Assembly: GCF_040782645.1 (NCBI RefSeq)
Contig: NZ_CP160403.1
Location: forward strand, 7,351,001-7,415,000
Direction of reading: 5' to 3'
Source of the DNA: Streptomyces sp. HUAS ZL42
Lineage (GTDB): Bacteria; Actinomycetota; Actinomycetes; Streptomycetales; Streptomycetaceae
Length of the DNA: 64,000 nucleotides
Below, piece after piece: positions 19,767-28,310 of this stretch. A program made the position numbers and the translations under genes. Within the stretch, counting starts at the first letter, position 1. Each line of letters starts with the position of its first letter. The notes below the pieces were generated by a model, which saw only the letters and a program-made list of their open reading frames with translations, had not been told where the DNA came from and ran no database searches.

Positions 19767-20450
19767 ATGCGAGCAGGACATCAGGGGACGGGACCGGGGG
19801 CGATCACCCCGGACGGATGCGCGGTCGAGCTCTATTCGCGGCTGCCGCTCGGGCCGGAGCCGGACATCATCGCGGCGGCCGTGCCGGCGGGCGTGCGCAT
19901 CCTGGAGCTGGGCAGTGGGGTGGGGCGCATGACCCACCCGCTGCTGGAGCGCGGCTTCACGGTCACGGCGGTGGACGAGTCCGCCGACATGATGGAGCGC
20001 GTCCGCGGGGCCCGCACCATATGCAGCCCGATCGAGGACCTCGACCTGGACGAGAGGTTCGACGTGGTGCTGCTCGCGTCGTTCCTGGTGCACACCGCGG
20101 ACGTCGAGGTGCGGCGGCGCCTGCTGAAGACCTGCGCACGGCATCTCGCGGACGGCGGCTGCGTGCTGATCCAGCGGGAGGGCGAGGACTACCACACCGA
20201 CGTGCCGCGCGAACGCGTCGACGCCACCGGCTTCACCATAAGGATCGCGTCGTCCGAACCGGTCGGAGACGGCGTCAACTCGGTGCACGCGGAGTACGAG
20301 TTCCCGGACGCGACGTGGACCCAGACCTTCCGTGCACGGCCACTGACCAAGGAACAGTTCGAGGAGGCGCTGGCGGAGGAGGGACTGAGGGTGGACGAGT
20401 ATCTGACGGAGGACCGGATCTGGGTGAGGGCGGTGCCGATGACGGCGTAG
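19767..20450 (+). CDS. Class I SAM-dependent methyltransferase
   Basis: 227-aa methyltransferase. Motif I ILELGSGVGRMTHPLLERG (about 46-64), motif II TAVDESADMMERV, motif III FDVVLLASFLVHTAD and the post-motif LADGGCVLIQREGEDYHT. ATG 19767 (MRAGHQG) has GGAG six bases upstream; ATG 19755 lacks a site. The acceptor substrate cannot be inferred. Confidence 0.85.
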   Translation: MRAGHQGTGPGAITPDGCAVELYSRLPLGPEPDIIAAAVPAGVRILELGSGVGRMTHPLLERGFTVTAVDESADMMERVRGARTICSPIEDLDLDERFDVVLLASFLVHTADVEVRRRLLKTCARHLADGGCVLIQREGEDYHTDVPRERVDATGFTIRIASSEPVGDGVNSVHAEYEFPDATWTQTFRARPLTKEQFEEALAEEGLRVDEYLTEDRIWVRAVPMTA

Positions 20451-20587
20451 AGAGCGGGAGGGGAGAGGACGGGAGCGGGAGGGGAGCGAGGACGCGGTGA
20501 ATTCCCTGCGGACGGCGATGAGTTTCGTGCAGGACCCCGGTCTACCTCTGTGACAGCAACACGGAACCCTTCACACAGGAGACCCCC

Positions 20588-21073
20588 ATGTCCGAGACCA
20601 CCGCTTCGGTCGCCTCCGTCGCCTCCGCGACCTCCGTCTCGTCCGCCACCGCGTCCGGCACCGTGGTCGCCGAGTCCAGGACCGCTCGCGGGCGCCGCGC
20701 CCGTGTCGCCCTGCGTGTTCTGCAGGTCGTGCTCGCTCTCTTCTACGGGATTGCGAGCGCGCTGCCCAAGCTGATCGCGCACCCGACGGCCGCCGACGCC
20801 TTCGACCAGCTCGGCTGGGGCGGCGCGGGCATGTACACCATCGGCGCGCTCGAACTGGCCGGCGCTGTAGCTCTGTTGATCCCGGTGCTGCCGTCCGTGG
20901 CGGCGGTCGCGCTGAGCGGGCTGATGGTGGGTGCGTTCGTCGTCCAGCTCACGGTGTTCGACGGAGAGAACGCGGCGACACCGCTCATCCTGATCGTGCC
21001 GCTCGCTCTGATCGCCTGGGCGCGGCGCGGGCACAACGCCGAGCTGCTGCGGCTGGTGCGACGACGGGCGTGA
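20588..21073 (+). CDS. DoxX family membrane protein
   Basis: 161-aa protein with an Ala/Ser/Val-rich N-terminus (about 1-35) and four hydrophobic helices typical of DoxX/SURF4-like proteins: VLQVVLALFYGIASALPKL, GMYTIGALELAGAVALLIP, VAAVALSGLMVGAFVVQL and ILIVPLALIAWA. Relatives take part in thiol or redox stress responses, but the role here is unknown. ACAGGAG lies just upstream of ATG 20588. Confidence 0.85.
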   Translation: MSETTASVASVASATSVSSATASGTVVAESRTARGRRARVALRVLQVVLALFYGIASALPKLIAHPTAADAFDQLGWGGAGMYTIGALELAGAVALLIPVLPSVAAVALSGLMVGAFVVQLTVFDGENAATPLILIVPLALIAWARRGHNAELLRLVRRRA

Positions 21074-21081
21074 CCGACCGC

Positions 21082-21636
21082 TCAGCGTTCCCCGCCCGCC
21101 GGCCCCGGTCGCCCGCTCAGGCCGCCGAGGCCGCGCAGGCGTTCCAGCTCGCGGCGGTCCCGCTTGGTCGGGCGGCCCGCGCCGCGGTCGCGGATGCCCG
21201 CGGGGGTGACGGCCTCGCGGGGCGGGGGCGGCGGGCTGTTGTCGACGTAGCACTGGACGGCCACGGGGGCGCCGACCCGTTTGCGGATGAGGCGCTTGAC
21301 GACGACGATCCGTTCCCGGCCCTCCTGCCGCAGGCGCACCTCGTCGCCGACGCGCAAGGAGTACGCGGGCTTCACGCGCTCTCCGTTGACACGTACGTGG
21401 CCGCCGCGGCAGGCGGTGGCGCCCTGTGAGCGGGTCTTGACCAGGCGTACGGACCAGATCCAGCTGTCGATGCGTACGGTCCCGCCGTCGCCGGGCCCGG
21501 CCGCCTCCGCGGCGGCGACCGCGGCAGCGATCTTGGGGTCGGTGCTGTCGGGCTCGGTACGCGTGGCGGTACCGCCCGTCGTGTCGGTCTCACCGTGCCC
21601 GGCGGTCTTGCCGTGGTCCGCACCTTCAGAAGCCAT
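21082..21636 (-). CDS. S4-domain RNA-binding protein (Hsp15-like)
   Basis: 184-aa protein. An S4 domain spans about residues 54-115 (VRIDSWIWSVRLVKTRSQGATACRGGHVRVNGERVKPAYSLRVGDEV...), as in the Hsp15/RluB-type RNA-binding proteins that bind stalled 50S subunits. It has a low-complexity acidic/Thr-rich N-terminus (1-50) and a basic tail (GAGRPTKRDRRELERLRGLGG). Convergent with doxX, 8 nt apart. Confidence 0.88.
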   Translation of the reverse strand: MASEGADHGKTAGHGETDTTGGTATRTEPDSTDPKIAAAVAAAEAAGPGDGGTVRIDSWIWSVRLVKTRSQGATACRGGHVRVNGERVKPAYSLRVGDEVRLRQEGRERIVVVKRLIRKRVGAPVAVQCYVDNSPPPPPREAVTPAGIRDRGAGRPTKRDRRELERLRGLGGLSGRPGPAGGER

Positions 21637-21705
21637 GGTTCGACCTTAGCTCCCCGCTCTCCGTGAGCCCGAAGGGTTTCCCTCGGGCGGCTCTACCGTG
21701 GAGGC

Positions 21706-22392
21706 ATGGACAGCCTGGGCGATCTGGACACACGCATCACCGGATGCGGCGCGTGCCCCCGCCTGGTCGCATGGCGGGAGGAAGTGGCCCGCACCAGGCG
21801 TGCCGCCTTCGCCGACTGGACGTACTGGGGCAGGCCGGTCCCGGGCTTCGGGCCGGGGGACGCCCGCCTGCTGATCGTGGGACTCGCCCCGGCCGCGCAC
21901 GGCGGGAATCGCACCGGCCGCATGTTCACCGGCGACCGCTCGGGGGACGTGCTGTACCAGGCGCTGTACGACGTGGGGCTGGCGTCCCGGCCCACCTCTG
22001 TCGCGGCCGACGACGGTCTCGAGCTGTACGGCGTGCGCGTCACCGCGCCCGTCCACTGCGCGCCGCCCGCCAACAGGCCCACTCCCGAGGAGCGGGACAC
22101 CTGTCGGCCGTGGCTGGTCCAGGAGCTGAGGCTGCTGCGGCCGACGCTGCGGGCCGTGGTCGTGCTCGGCGCCTTCGGCTGGCAGGCCGCGTTGCCCGCG
22201 TTCGCCGAGGCGGGCTGGACCGTGCCCCGCCCGCGGCCCGCCTTCGCGCACGGCGCGCGCGTGACCCTCGACGGGCTCGACCTCTTCGGCTGCTTCCACG
22301 TCAGCCAGCGCAACACCTTCACCGGCCGGCTCACACCCGCGATGCTGAGGGACGTCCTGCGTACGGCGGCGGAGGCCGCGGGGCTGCCGTAA
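21706..22392 (+). CDS. Uracil-DNA glycosylase, family 5 (UdgB-like)
   Basis: 228-aa iron-sulfur uracil-DNA glycosylase that removes uracil and other deaminated bases. Family 5 active site GLAPAAHGGNRTGRMFTGD (about 65-83), cluster cysteines in CGACPRL (near residue 15) and in PVHCAPPANRPTPEERDTC, and the C-terminal motif FHVSQRNTFTGRLTP. The promoter-like TACCGT (21694-21699) ends 6 nt before ATG 21706 and GGAGG lies immediately before it, so translation may be leaderless or use a very short leader. Confidence 0.9.
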   Translation: MDSLGDLDTRITGCGACPRLVAWREEVARTRRAAFADWTYWGRPVPGFGPGDARLLIVGLAPAAHGGNRTGRMFTGDRSGDVLYQALYDVGLASRPTSVAADDGLELYGVRVTAPVHCAPPANRPTPEERDTCRPWLVQELRLLRPTLRAVVVLGAFGWQAALPAFAEAGWTVPRPRPAFAHGARVTLDGLDLFGCFHVSQRNTFTGRLTPAMLRDVLRTAAEAAGLP

Positions 22393-22433
22393 AGGGCGCG
22401 ACCGCCTCGGCGTACGGACTCCAGGCTGCCCCG

Positions 22434-22822
22434 ATGGGCCCGTATCCGGAGATCGAACCGTACGACCAGGGCATGCTCGAACACGGCGGGCCCGGGTGAG
22501 GGTGCACGGTCCGGTCCCGAGGTCGGCCTGCTGACCAGGGGGCTCGGAAAGATCTTCCCGGAGGCGTTCGAGCGGTTCGTCGCCGAACTGCCCGTCGGTG
22601 ACCGCGACGGCAATCTCGCGGCCGCGTACAACCGGCTGATCGAGTGGCCCGACCCGCAGGTGCGGGAGCGCGCCGCGCGGGCCTGGACCGATTGGGAGAC
22701 CGCGATGCTTCCCGCGCCGCCGCGCTCGGTGGAGCGCTACGAGGACCCCGATGCACAACGCGGGGGCGCCGGGCGTGGTGGACGCGGTGGTGGCGGCCAC
22801 GGACAGATACGCCCGGCGCTGA
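22434..22822 (+). pseudogene. Decayed proline iminopeptidase
   Basis: Three fragments in order match a proline iminopeptidase (alpha/beta hydrolase, normally about 320 aa). (1) ATG 22434 to TGA 22499 encodes MGPYPEIEPYDQGMLEHGGPG, joining the N-terminus directly to the later HGGPG oxyanion motif. (2) About 22530-22750 encodes a cap-domain part (IFPEAFERFVAELP, YNRLIEWPDPQVRERAARAW, WE) in another frame. (3) 22751-22822 encodes the C-terminal VVDAVVAATDRYARR. The nucleophile Ser and catalytic Asp/His regions are gone. So it carries at least three deletions or frameshifts and cannot make an enzyme. The identification is from family memory and not from a search. Confidence 0.75.
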
Positions 22823-22829
22823 CGGTGGT

Positions 22830-24305
22830 TCAGACGAGGCGGGCCGCCGCGATCGGCCGCTGCGCGACGGTGTACGTCTTCGCCGAACCGGTGTTGACGC
22901 TCCACCGGTACCGGGAGAACTCGCCGGTGGCGTCCGCCGCGTAGAACATCATGTGACCGATGCCCACGCCCTCGAGGTTGTCGGCGTCGACGTCACTGAC
23001 CATCCGGGTGTCGGGGTACGGAGCGTACGTGGACAGCCCGTACACGCCGTGCGGATCGGAGGTGCAGTCGACGACCTCGACGGCGTACTGGGTCTCGCCG
23101 CTGAAGTTCAGCGAGCCGGTGTAGACGCCCTTGACCTCGCGGACCATCACGATGTGCCCGGTGTTGTCGGGGTCGGTGCCGTTGTAGTCGACCGCTATCA
23201 GGTCGCCCGGCCGCAGGTCGGCGACCTTGCGTATCCGCTGGAAGCGGGGGCCACCCGTGCCGTCGGTGAACGCCTTGCGGTAGTCGGCGGCCTCCGGGAT
23301 CCGGTCCTGGAAGTACTGCGTGAAGTAGTCGTCCGTCGCCCATCCGTAGGTGTGCCTCAGCACCCAGGTGATGAAGGACGAGCAGCGGGCGTGGGCGATC
23401 CAGCTGGTCAGGTCGTCGGGCGTGCCCCAGGTGACCGTCGACGAGCCGATGTAATAGACGTTGTTCTCGCGGGCCGTCTTACCGCCGACCACGGCGATCT
23501 CGGCCGCGGTCAGGGCGCGGCCGTAGGCTCGTACGTCGTCGATCGCGCCCTTGAACCGGTTGACGGGCGCACTGTCGTATCGCGCCCGGCCCATGTTGAA
23601 GCCCTGCGTCGCGGCCCACGACAGGGCCGCGTCGGCGCTGCCTTCCAACTTCCCGTTCACATAGAGGTGGATGCGCGTGCCGTCCCACACTCCGGTCAGG
23701 TGCGTCCAGACTCCGAGCGTGGCGGTGCTGGTGGCGACGGCCGAGATCTTGACGCTCTGGTCCTCGCTGCGCACCTTGAAGGCCCAGGTGCCGACGGTGT
23801 TGTCGTACTGCAGCAGGAAGCGGCTGGTGGTGCCGCCGTCCTGGCTGACCGCGGTGTACATGTTGGCCAGGTCGGCCGGGCTCGTGGCGTCGTTGGACAG
23901 GCGCACCCACGCCGAGACCGTGAACGGGGCGGTGGTGTCGAGGACGGAGCCCGTCGCGGCGTACGCACCGGAAGTCCCGTCGAAGCTCAGCTCGCCGCCG
24001 GCCCGCAGCGTCGTCCAGGACGCGCCCGAGCCGAGGGTGACGGGCCGTTCCCGGCCCGAGCGGTCGGCGGCGGAGCCGTCCAGCGGCCAGTGCCCCACCA
24101 GGCCGCCCGGCAGATAGCCGGCCGCCAGCAGCCGCTGGTACTGGACCATGCGCTCGGCCTCCGCCAGATGCGGCGTGGCGACCGGCGTGAACGGAGTGTT
24201 CAGCGGTGCGTCGGCCACGGCGGCACCGGCGCCGCCCACCACGCCCGTCATCGCGCCCATTCCCACGAGTGCGGCACCGCTCAACAACCCGCGTCTGCTG
24301 ACCAT
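22830..24305 (-). CDS. Secreted LamG-domain protein with NlpC-like C-terminal domain
   Basis: 491-aa exported protein. Twin-arginine-type signal peptide (VSRRGLLSGAALVGMGAMTG, cleavage about residue 32), a LamG/concanavalin-like domain (about 65-255: LVGHWPLDGSAADRSGRERPV, FTVSAWVRL, WTHLTGVWDGTRIHLYVNG, IDDVRAYGRALTAAEI) and a C-terminal cysteine-hydrolase-like domain (about 275-460) with RCSSFITWVLRHTYGW and LRPGDLIAVDYNGT...GHIVMV, the Cys...His pattern of NlpC/P60 or CHAP-like amidases. It may bind surface glycan and cleave a peptide. GGGGAG precedes ATG 24305. Confidence 0.8.
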   Translation of the reverse strand: MVSRRGLLSGAALVGMGAMTGVVGGAGAAVADAPLNTPFTPVATPHLAEAERMVQYQRLLAAGYLPGGLVGHWPLDGSAADRSGRERPVTLGSGASWTTLRAGGELSFDGTSGAYAATGSVLDTTAPFTVSAWVRLSNDATSPADLANMYTAVSQDGGTTSRFLLQYDNTVGTWAFKVRSEDQSVKISAVATSTATLGVWTHLTGVWDGTRIHLYVNGKLEGSADAALSWAATQGFNMGRARYDSAPVNRFKGAIDDVRAYGRALTAAEIAVVGGKTARENNVYYIGSSTVTWGTPDDLTSWIAHARCSSFITWVLRHTYGWATDDYFTQYFQDRIPEAADYRKAFTDGTGGPRFQRIRKVADLRPGDLIAVDYNGTDPDNTGHIVMVREVKGVYTGSLNFSGETQYAVEVVDCTSDPHGVYGLSTYAPYPDTRMVSDVDADNLEGVGIGHMMFYAADATGEFSRYRWSVNTGSAKTYTVAQRPIAAARLV

Positions 24306-24344
24306 GTTCTCCCCGTCCCGTTGATGTTGAAGGGTCGGCAGAGT

Positions 24345-25019
24345 CTAGGCAGAAGGATGATCAGAACGGGTACCGAACAGATGCCGGACCGTGGACCGGT
24401 AGTTGGCCTGTACGTGGCTCAGCGCGTGGGCGCGGGCGCGGTCGGGGTCGCCGGAGGCGATCGCGTCGTACAACTCCTGGTGTTCCGTGAGGAGCTGGGG
24501 CCACTCCTCGTTCTGCCGGGTGAGCCAGCGCAGGCGGCCGTCGACGGGCTCCATGACGGAGATCAGCAGGCTGTTGCCGGCCAGGGCGAGGATGCGGTCG
24601 TGGAAGCGGGTGTTGACGTCGGTGATCGCCTCGGCGTCCCCGGCCTGGGTGGCACTCGCCGCGCTCTCCAGCAGCTCCCGCAGCTCCGCGAGGGCCTGAG
24701 GCGTCGCCCGTGACGCGGCGAGCCCGGCCGCGTACACCTCCAACGCCTCGCGCAGTTCGAAGAGTTCCTTGACGTCGGTGGGGGTCAGCCGTCGTACGAC
24801 CGTACGGCGTGCCGACTCGAAGAGCACGAAGCCCTCGGCGACCAGAGCCCGGATCGCCTCCCGGACCGGCACTCGCGAGACCCCGAACCGCTCGGCCAGC
24901 TCGCGTTCCACGAGCCGGTCGCCGGGCTGCAGGCGGCCCGCGATGATGTCCTGCCGCAGAGTCGCCAGAACGCGCTCGCGCACCGCGCCCAGGGGTTCGA
25001 TCTTCGTGGGGGAACTCAT
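24345..25019 (-). CDS. GntR-family regulator with FCD domain
   Basis: 224-aa transcription regulator. Winged HTH at about residues 10-75 (VRERVLATLRQDIIAGRLQPGDRLVERELAERFGVSRVPVREAIRALVAEG), then the all-helical FCD ligand domain with metal-binding residues (D...RFHDRILALAGN, HQELYDAIASGDPDRARAHALSHV). It is divergent from the NCS1 permease gene; a 16-bp perfect palindrome lies between the two, so it probably represses the permease and racemase genes and is relieved by a purine- or hydantoin-type metabolite (inference). Confidence 0.92.
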   Translation of the reverse strand: MSSPTKIEPLGAVRERVLATLRQDIIAGRLQPGDRLVERELAERFGVSRVPVREAIRALVAEGFVLFESARRTVVRRLTPTDVKELFELREALEVYAAGLAASRATPQALAELRELLESAASATQAGDAEAITDVNTRFHDRILALAGNSLLISVMEPVDGRLRWLTRQNEEWPQLLTEHQELYDAIASGDPDRARAHALSHVQANYRSTVRHLFGTRSDHPSA

Positions 25020-25110
25020 GAGGCCATCTTCGCCGACTCCGGGAGTGTTTTACGGAGCGTTAACAGCAACGACATCGGTCGGAACGGTTGACGGGAGGAC
25101 CATGTCGGCA

Positions 25111-25126
25111 GTTTGGTATACCAAAC
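25111..25126. promoter_or_regulatory. Palindromic operator for the GntR regulator
   Basis: GTTTGGTATACCAAAC, a perfect 16-bp palindrome with the TnGTnnACnA-like core typical of FadR/FCD-type GntR regulators (TGGTATACCA). It sits 92 nt upstream of the regulator start and 57 nt upstream of the permease start. Confidence 0.8.
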
Positions 25127-25182
25127 GAGTTGCCAAGCGACCGGAAAGCAGTCCTCCTCGTCCCCCTGTCCATGGAGGCCCC

Positions 25183-26658
25183 GTGTCCATCGCCGACCGC
25201 GCCGAAGCCACCGGCGCCCCAGCGTTCGTCCCCGACCCCCGGCTCACCAACGAAGACCTCGCGCCCGCCGAGAAGCGCAACTGGAAGGTCTTCGACCTCT
25301 TCGCCATGTGGATGTCCGACGTCCACAACCTGGGCAACTACACGTTCGCCGCAGGACTGCTCGTCCTCGGTATGAACGTGTGGCAGGTGTTCACCTCCCT
25401 GCTCGTCGGCTTCGTGCTCATCTACATCGGCATGAACTGGATGGGAAGGATCGGCCAGCGCCACGGCGTCCCGTTCCCCGTCGTCAGCCGCATCAGCTTC
25501 GGCGTCTGGGGCGCGAACATCCCGGCGCTGATCCGGGCCGTGATCGCCATCATGTGGTACGGCATCCAGACCTACCTGGCGTCCGTCGCCGTCAACGTGA
25601 TGCTGCTGGCTGCCTGGCCCGGCCTGGAGTCCTGGACGCACCACTCCTTCCTGGGCCTGGACGCGCTGGGCTGGGTGTCGTTCGTGTCGCTGTGGCTGAT
25701 CCAGGCGGTGATCATCAGCCAGGGCATGGAGTCGGTGCGCAAGTTCCAGGACTTCTGCGGCCCGGCGATCTGGCTCGTGATGATCGCGCTGGCGATCTGG
25801 ATCCTGGCCAAGGCCGACTGGGGCATCTCGCTCACCTCGACCCCGCACCCGGTCTCCGTCGGTGAGCAGTGGCGGCAGTGGTTCGGCGCGATCGGGCTGA
25901 TCCTCGCCACGTACGGCACGCTGATGCTCAACTTCTGCGACTTCTCCCGCTTCGCCCCCGACTACAAGACCGTCCGGCGCGGCAACTTCTGGGGCCTGCC
26001 CATCAACTCGACGGCCTTCGTGGTCGTTTCGGTGATCGTCACGGCCGGCTCGCTGGAGGTGTTCGGCGAGGCGATCACGGACCCCGCGGAGCTGGTCGCC
26101 AAGGTCGGCAACACCTGGGTGCTGGTCCTGGCGGCGTTCACCTTCGCCGTCGCCACCATGGGCGTCAACATCGTCGCCAACTTCGTCTCACCGGCGTACG
26201 ACCTCGCCAACGTCTGGCCGCAGAAGATCACCTTCAAGATCGGCGGCATGATCAGCACGGTTGCGGCGCTGGTCGTGACCCCCTGGAACCTCTTCTCCAA
26301 CCCCACCGTCGTCAACTACTTCCTCGGCGGCCTCGGCGCCTTCCTGGGCCCGCTGTTCGGCGTGATCATGGTCGATTACTACTGGGTCAAGCGCGGCCGC
26401 GTCGACGTGAACGAACTGTTCGACGCCCGCCCCGGCTCCCGCTACTACTACCGCAAGGGCGTCAACCCCAAGGCGCTGTGGGCGTTCCTGCCGTCGGCCG
26501 GTGTCGCGGCGGTGCTCGCGCTGGTGAAGACGTTCAGCGATGTCGCACCGTACTCGTGGTTCATCGGGACGGCGCTGGCGGCGGGGCTGTATCTGGCGCT
26601 CTGCCGCAGCGAGCGGACGGCTGCAGCCGCTGTTCCCGAGAAGCCCGTGGAGGCATGA
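25183..26658 (+). CDS. NCS1 family nucleobase/allantoin/hydantoin permease
   Basis: 491-aa integral membrane transporter of the NCS1 family (cytosine, purine, allantoin, hydantoin). About 12 transmembrane helices; characteristic segments are RNWKVFDLFAMWMSDVHNLGNYTFAAG, GRIGQRHGVPFPVVSRISFGVWGANIPALIRA, MWYGIQTYLASVAVN, LNFCDFSRFAPDYKTVRRGNFWGLPINS and VDYYWVKRGRVDVNELF. GTG 25183 follows GGAGG (25174-25178); the frame extends upstream through the operator but that part is not expected to be translated. The racemase-like gene overlaps its stop by ATGA. Confidence 0.92.
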   Translation: MSIADRAEATGAPAFVPDPRLTNEDLAPAEKRNWKVFDLFAMWMSDVHNLGNYTFAAGLLVLGMNVWQVFTSLLVGFVLIYIGMNWMGRIGQRHGVPFPVVSRISFGVWGANIPALIRAVIAIMWYGIQTYLASVAVNVMLLAAWPGLESWTHHSFLGLDALGWVSFVSLWLIQAVIISQGMESVRKFQDFCGPAIWLVMIALAIWILAKADWGISLTSTPHPVSVGEQWRQWFGAIGLILATYGTLMLNFCDFSRFAPDYKTVRRGNFWGLPINSTAFVVVSVIVTAGSLEVFGEAITDPAELVAKVGNTWVLVLAAFTFAVATMGVNIVANFVSPAYDLANVWPQKITFKIGGMISTVAALVVTPWNLFSNPTVVNYFLGGLGAFLGPLFGVIMVDYYWVKRGRVDVNELFDARPGSRYYYRKGVNPKALWAFLPSAGVAAVLALVKTFSDVAPYSWFIGTALAAGLYLALCRSERTAAAAVPEKPVEA

Positions 26659-27389
26659 GCGGCGTGCGGATCGTCGTCACCAACTGCAACACCACGCAGG
26701 AGATGACCGAGGAGATCGTACGAGGTGCCCGGGCCGCGGCCGGCCCGGGCACCACCGTGACCGGACTGACCCCGGCATGGGGACCCGAGTCCGCGGAGGG
26801 CTGGCTCGACAGCTACCTGTCCGCCGCGGCGGTCATCGACCTGCTGCGGACGTACGACGGTCCCGCGTACGACGCCGTCGTCATGGCCGGCTTCGGGGAG
26901 CACGGACGCGAGGGCGTACGGGAACTGGTGGACGTACCGGTCGTCGACATCACCGAGGCCGCGGCACACCTGGCGTGTCTGCTCGGGCGACGGTACGGCG
27001 TCGTCACCACCCTCGAGCGGTCCTGCGGGCAGATCGAGGACAGCCTGGAGACGGCCGGGGTCGGCCGCAACTGCGTCGCCGTGGTCGGCACGGGCCTGAG
27101 CGTCCTCGACCTCGGCGACGGGGACCCGGCCCGCACGGAGGCGGCATTCCTGGCGGCCGCCGAGCGGGCGCGGGAGGCCGGTGCCGAGGTGCTGGTGCTG
27201 GGGTGCGCCGGGATGACGGGGCTGCAGCGGGCGGTGGGGCAGAAGCTGGGGGTTCCGGTGGTCGACGGGGTGGGAGCCGCCGTGAAGCTCGCGGAGTCGC
27301 TGGTGGGGCTGGGACTGACCACGAGCCGGGTGGGAAGTTATGCCAAGCCGTTGCCGAAGCGGAGGGTGTGGCGGGCGCGGTCGGAGTGA
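26655..27389 (+). CDS. Asp/Glu/hydantoin racemase family protein
   Basis: 244-aa cytoplasmic protein of the aspartate/glutamate/hydantoin racemase superfamily. It begins VRIVVTNCNTTQEMTEEI, carries VVMAGFGEHGREGV where the family usually has its first catalytic Cys (C-F/G-D/E-P-G), and LVLGCAGMTGL with the second Cys retained. The first Cys is replaced by Gly, so the reaction may differ from two-base racemisation. ATG 26655 overlaps the permease stop (ATGA), so the two are translationally coupled. With the permease and regulator it forms a small uptake and catabolism operon. Confidence 0.85.
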   Translation: MSGVRIVVTNCNTTQEMTEEIVRGARAAAGPGTTVTGLTPAWGPESAEGWLDSYLSAAAVIDLLRTYDGPAYDAVVMAGFGEHGREGVRELVDVPVVDITEAAAHLACLLGRRYGVVTTLERSCGQIEDSLETAGVGRNCVAVVGTGLSVLDLGDGDPARTEAAFLAAAERAREAGAEVLVLGCAGMTGLQRAVGQKLGVPVVDGVGAAVKLAESLVGLGLTTSRVGSYAKPLPKRRVWRARSE

Positions 27390-27423
27390 GTGCGAGGGTG
27401 CGGTAACGGCCCCTGCGACCGGC

Positions 27424-27894
27424 TCACGGCCGCCACACATACCGCACGTCGGGCTCCTTCTCCTCGTTGTCCAGCCCGTCCGTGTACTCCACGGCGACGA
27501 ATCCGTGCCGCTCGTAGAAGCGGTGGGCGGGCTTGTTGACCTGGAACGTCCACAGGGCCAGCCCCTGTGGACTGCGTTCCTTGGCGAGCGCGACGAACCG
27601 GTCCCCGATGCCGCGCCCGCGCCAGTCGGGGTCCAGGTAGAGCTGGGACAACAACTCCCCGTCGAGCACCATGAGCCCCACGATTCGGCCGCCGTGCCCG
27701 TGCGCGGCCTCGGCCACCCACGTCTCGCGCGACGGCACCACCACGTCCCGGATGTAGTCGCGCACCTCGTCGTCCGAGCGCGGCCGGACGACCGTGGGCA
27801 GCGCGGCGCCGAAGGAACGGAGATAGACGTCTGCCGTGGCGGCGGCGTCGGCGGGGGTGGCGCGGCGAAGACCGACCGACGGCTCGGAACTCAC
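27424..27894 (-). CDS. GNAT family N-acetyltransferase
   Basis: 156-aa acetyltransferase. The GNAT fold is visible: LRRATPADAAATADVYLRSF at the N-terminus, LSQLYLDPDWRGRGIGDRFVALAKE (motif A, acetyl-CoA binding, RGRGIG) and NKPAHRFYERHGFVAVEYTDG (motif B). GTG 27894 overlaps the stop of the preceding RidA gene (GTGA) and follows GAAGAGG. The substrate is unknown. Confidence 0.9.
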   Translation of the reverse strand: MSSEPSVGLRRATPADAAATADVYLRSFGAALPTVVRPRSDDEVRDYIRDVVVPSRETWVAEAAHGHGGRIVGLMVLDGELLSQLYLDPDWRGRGIGDRFVALAKERSPQGLALWTFQVNKPAHRFYERHGFVAVEYTDGLDNEEKEPDVRYVWRP

Positions 27895-28310
27895 GGACGT
27901 GCCTCTTCCGGCTCCGGTACGACGGCGGTGGCAGTGATCTCCACGAGTTGCCCGGTGTACCCCAGGCAGGCGACCCCGATCAGGGTCGAGGAGTGCGGAC
28001 CGGAACTGAGCCCGGATGCCTCGACGACGTCCCACACGGCGGACAGCACCGAGGTCTCACTGCTCACCACGTACACGTCGGTGGACACGACGTGGGCCAA
28101 GTCGCTTCCGACCGCTCGCAGTTGCTCCTCGAGATTGGCGATCACCTGCTCGGCCTGGCGCACGGGATCTCCCTCCCCGACCAGCTTCCCGCCCCCGTCG
28201 ATCGGCACGGAACCGGCGAGGAAGGCGAGCCTGCTGCCGGCCTCGACGACGGAGGCATGGGAGTAGGTGGGCGGCGGGAAGAGGCCGGGGACGGTGACGC
28301 GCCGGATCAT
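27891..28310 (-). CDS. RidA/YjgF family protein
   Basis: 139-aa protein of the RidA family, whose best-known members deaminate reactive enamine/imine intermediates. Visible motifs are GLFPPPTYSHASVVEAGSRLAFLAGSVPID, QAEQVIANLEEQLRAVGSDLAHVVSTDVYVV and TLIGVACLGYTGQLVEITATAVVP. The last motif lies where the substrate-binding Arg (normally in a R...A..vA.LP segment) sits in true RidA; I do not see that Arg clearly, so deaminase activity is doubtful. GGAG precedes ATG 28310. Coupled to the GNAT gene. Confidence 0.85.
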   Translation of the reverse strand: MIRRVTVPGLFPPPTYSHASVVEAGSRLAFLAGSVPIDGGGKLVGEGDPVRQAEQVIANLEEQLRAVGSDLAHVVSTDVYVVSSETSVLSAVWDVVEASGLSSGPHSSTLIGVACLGYTGQLVEITATAVVPEPEEARP

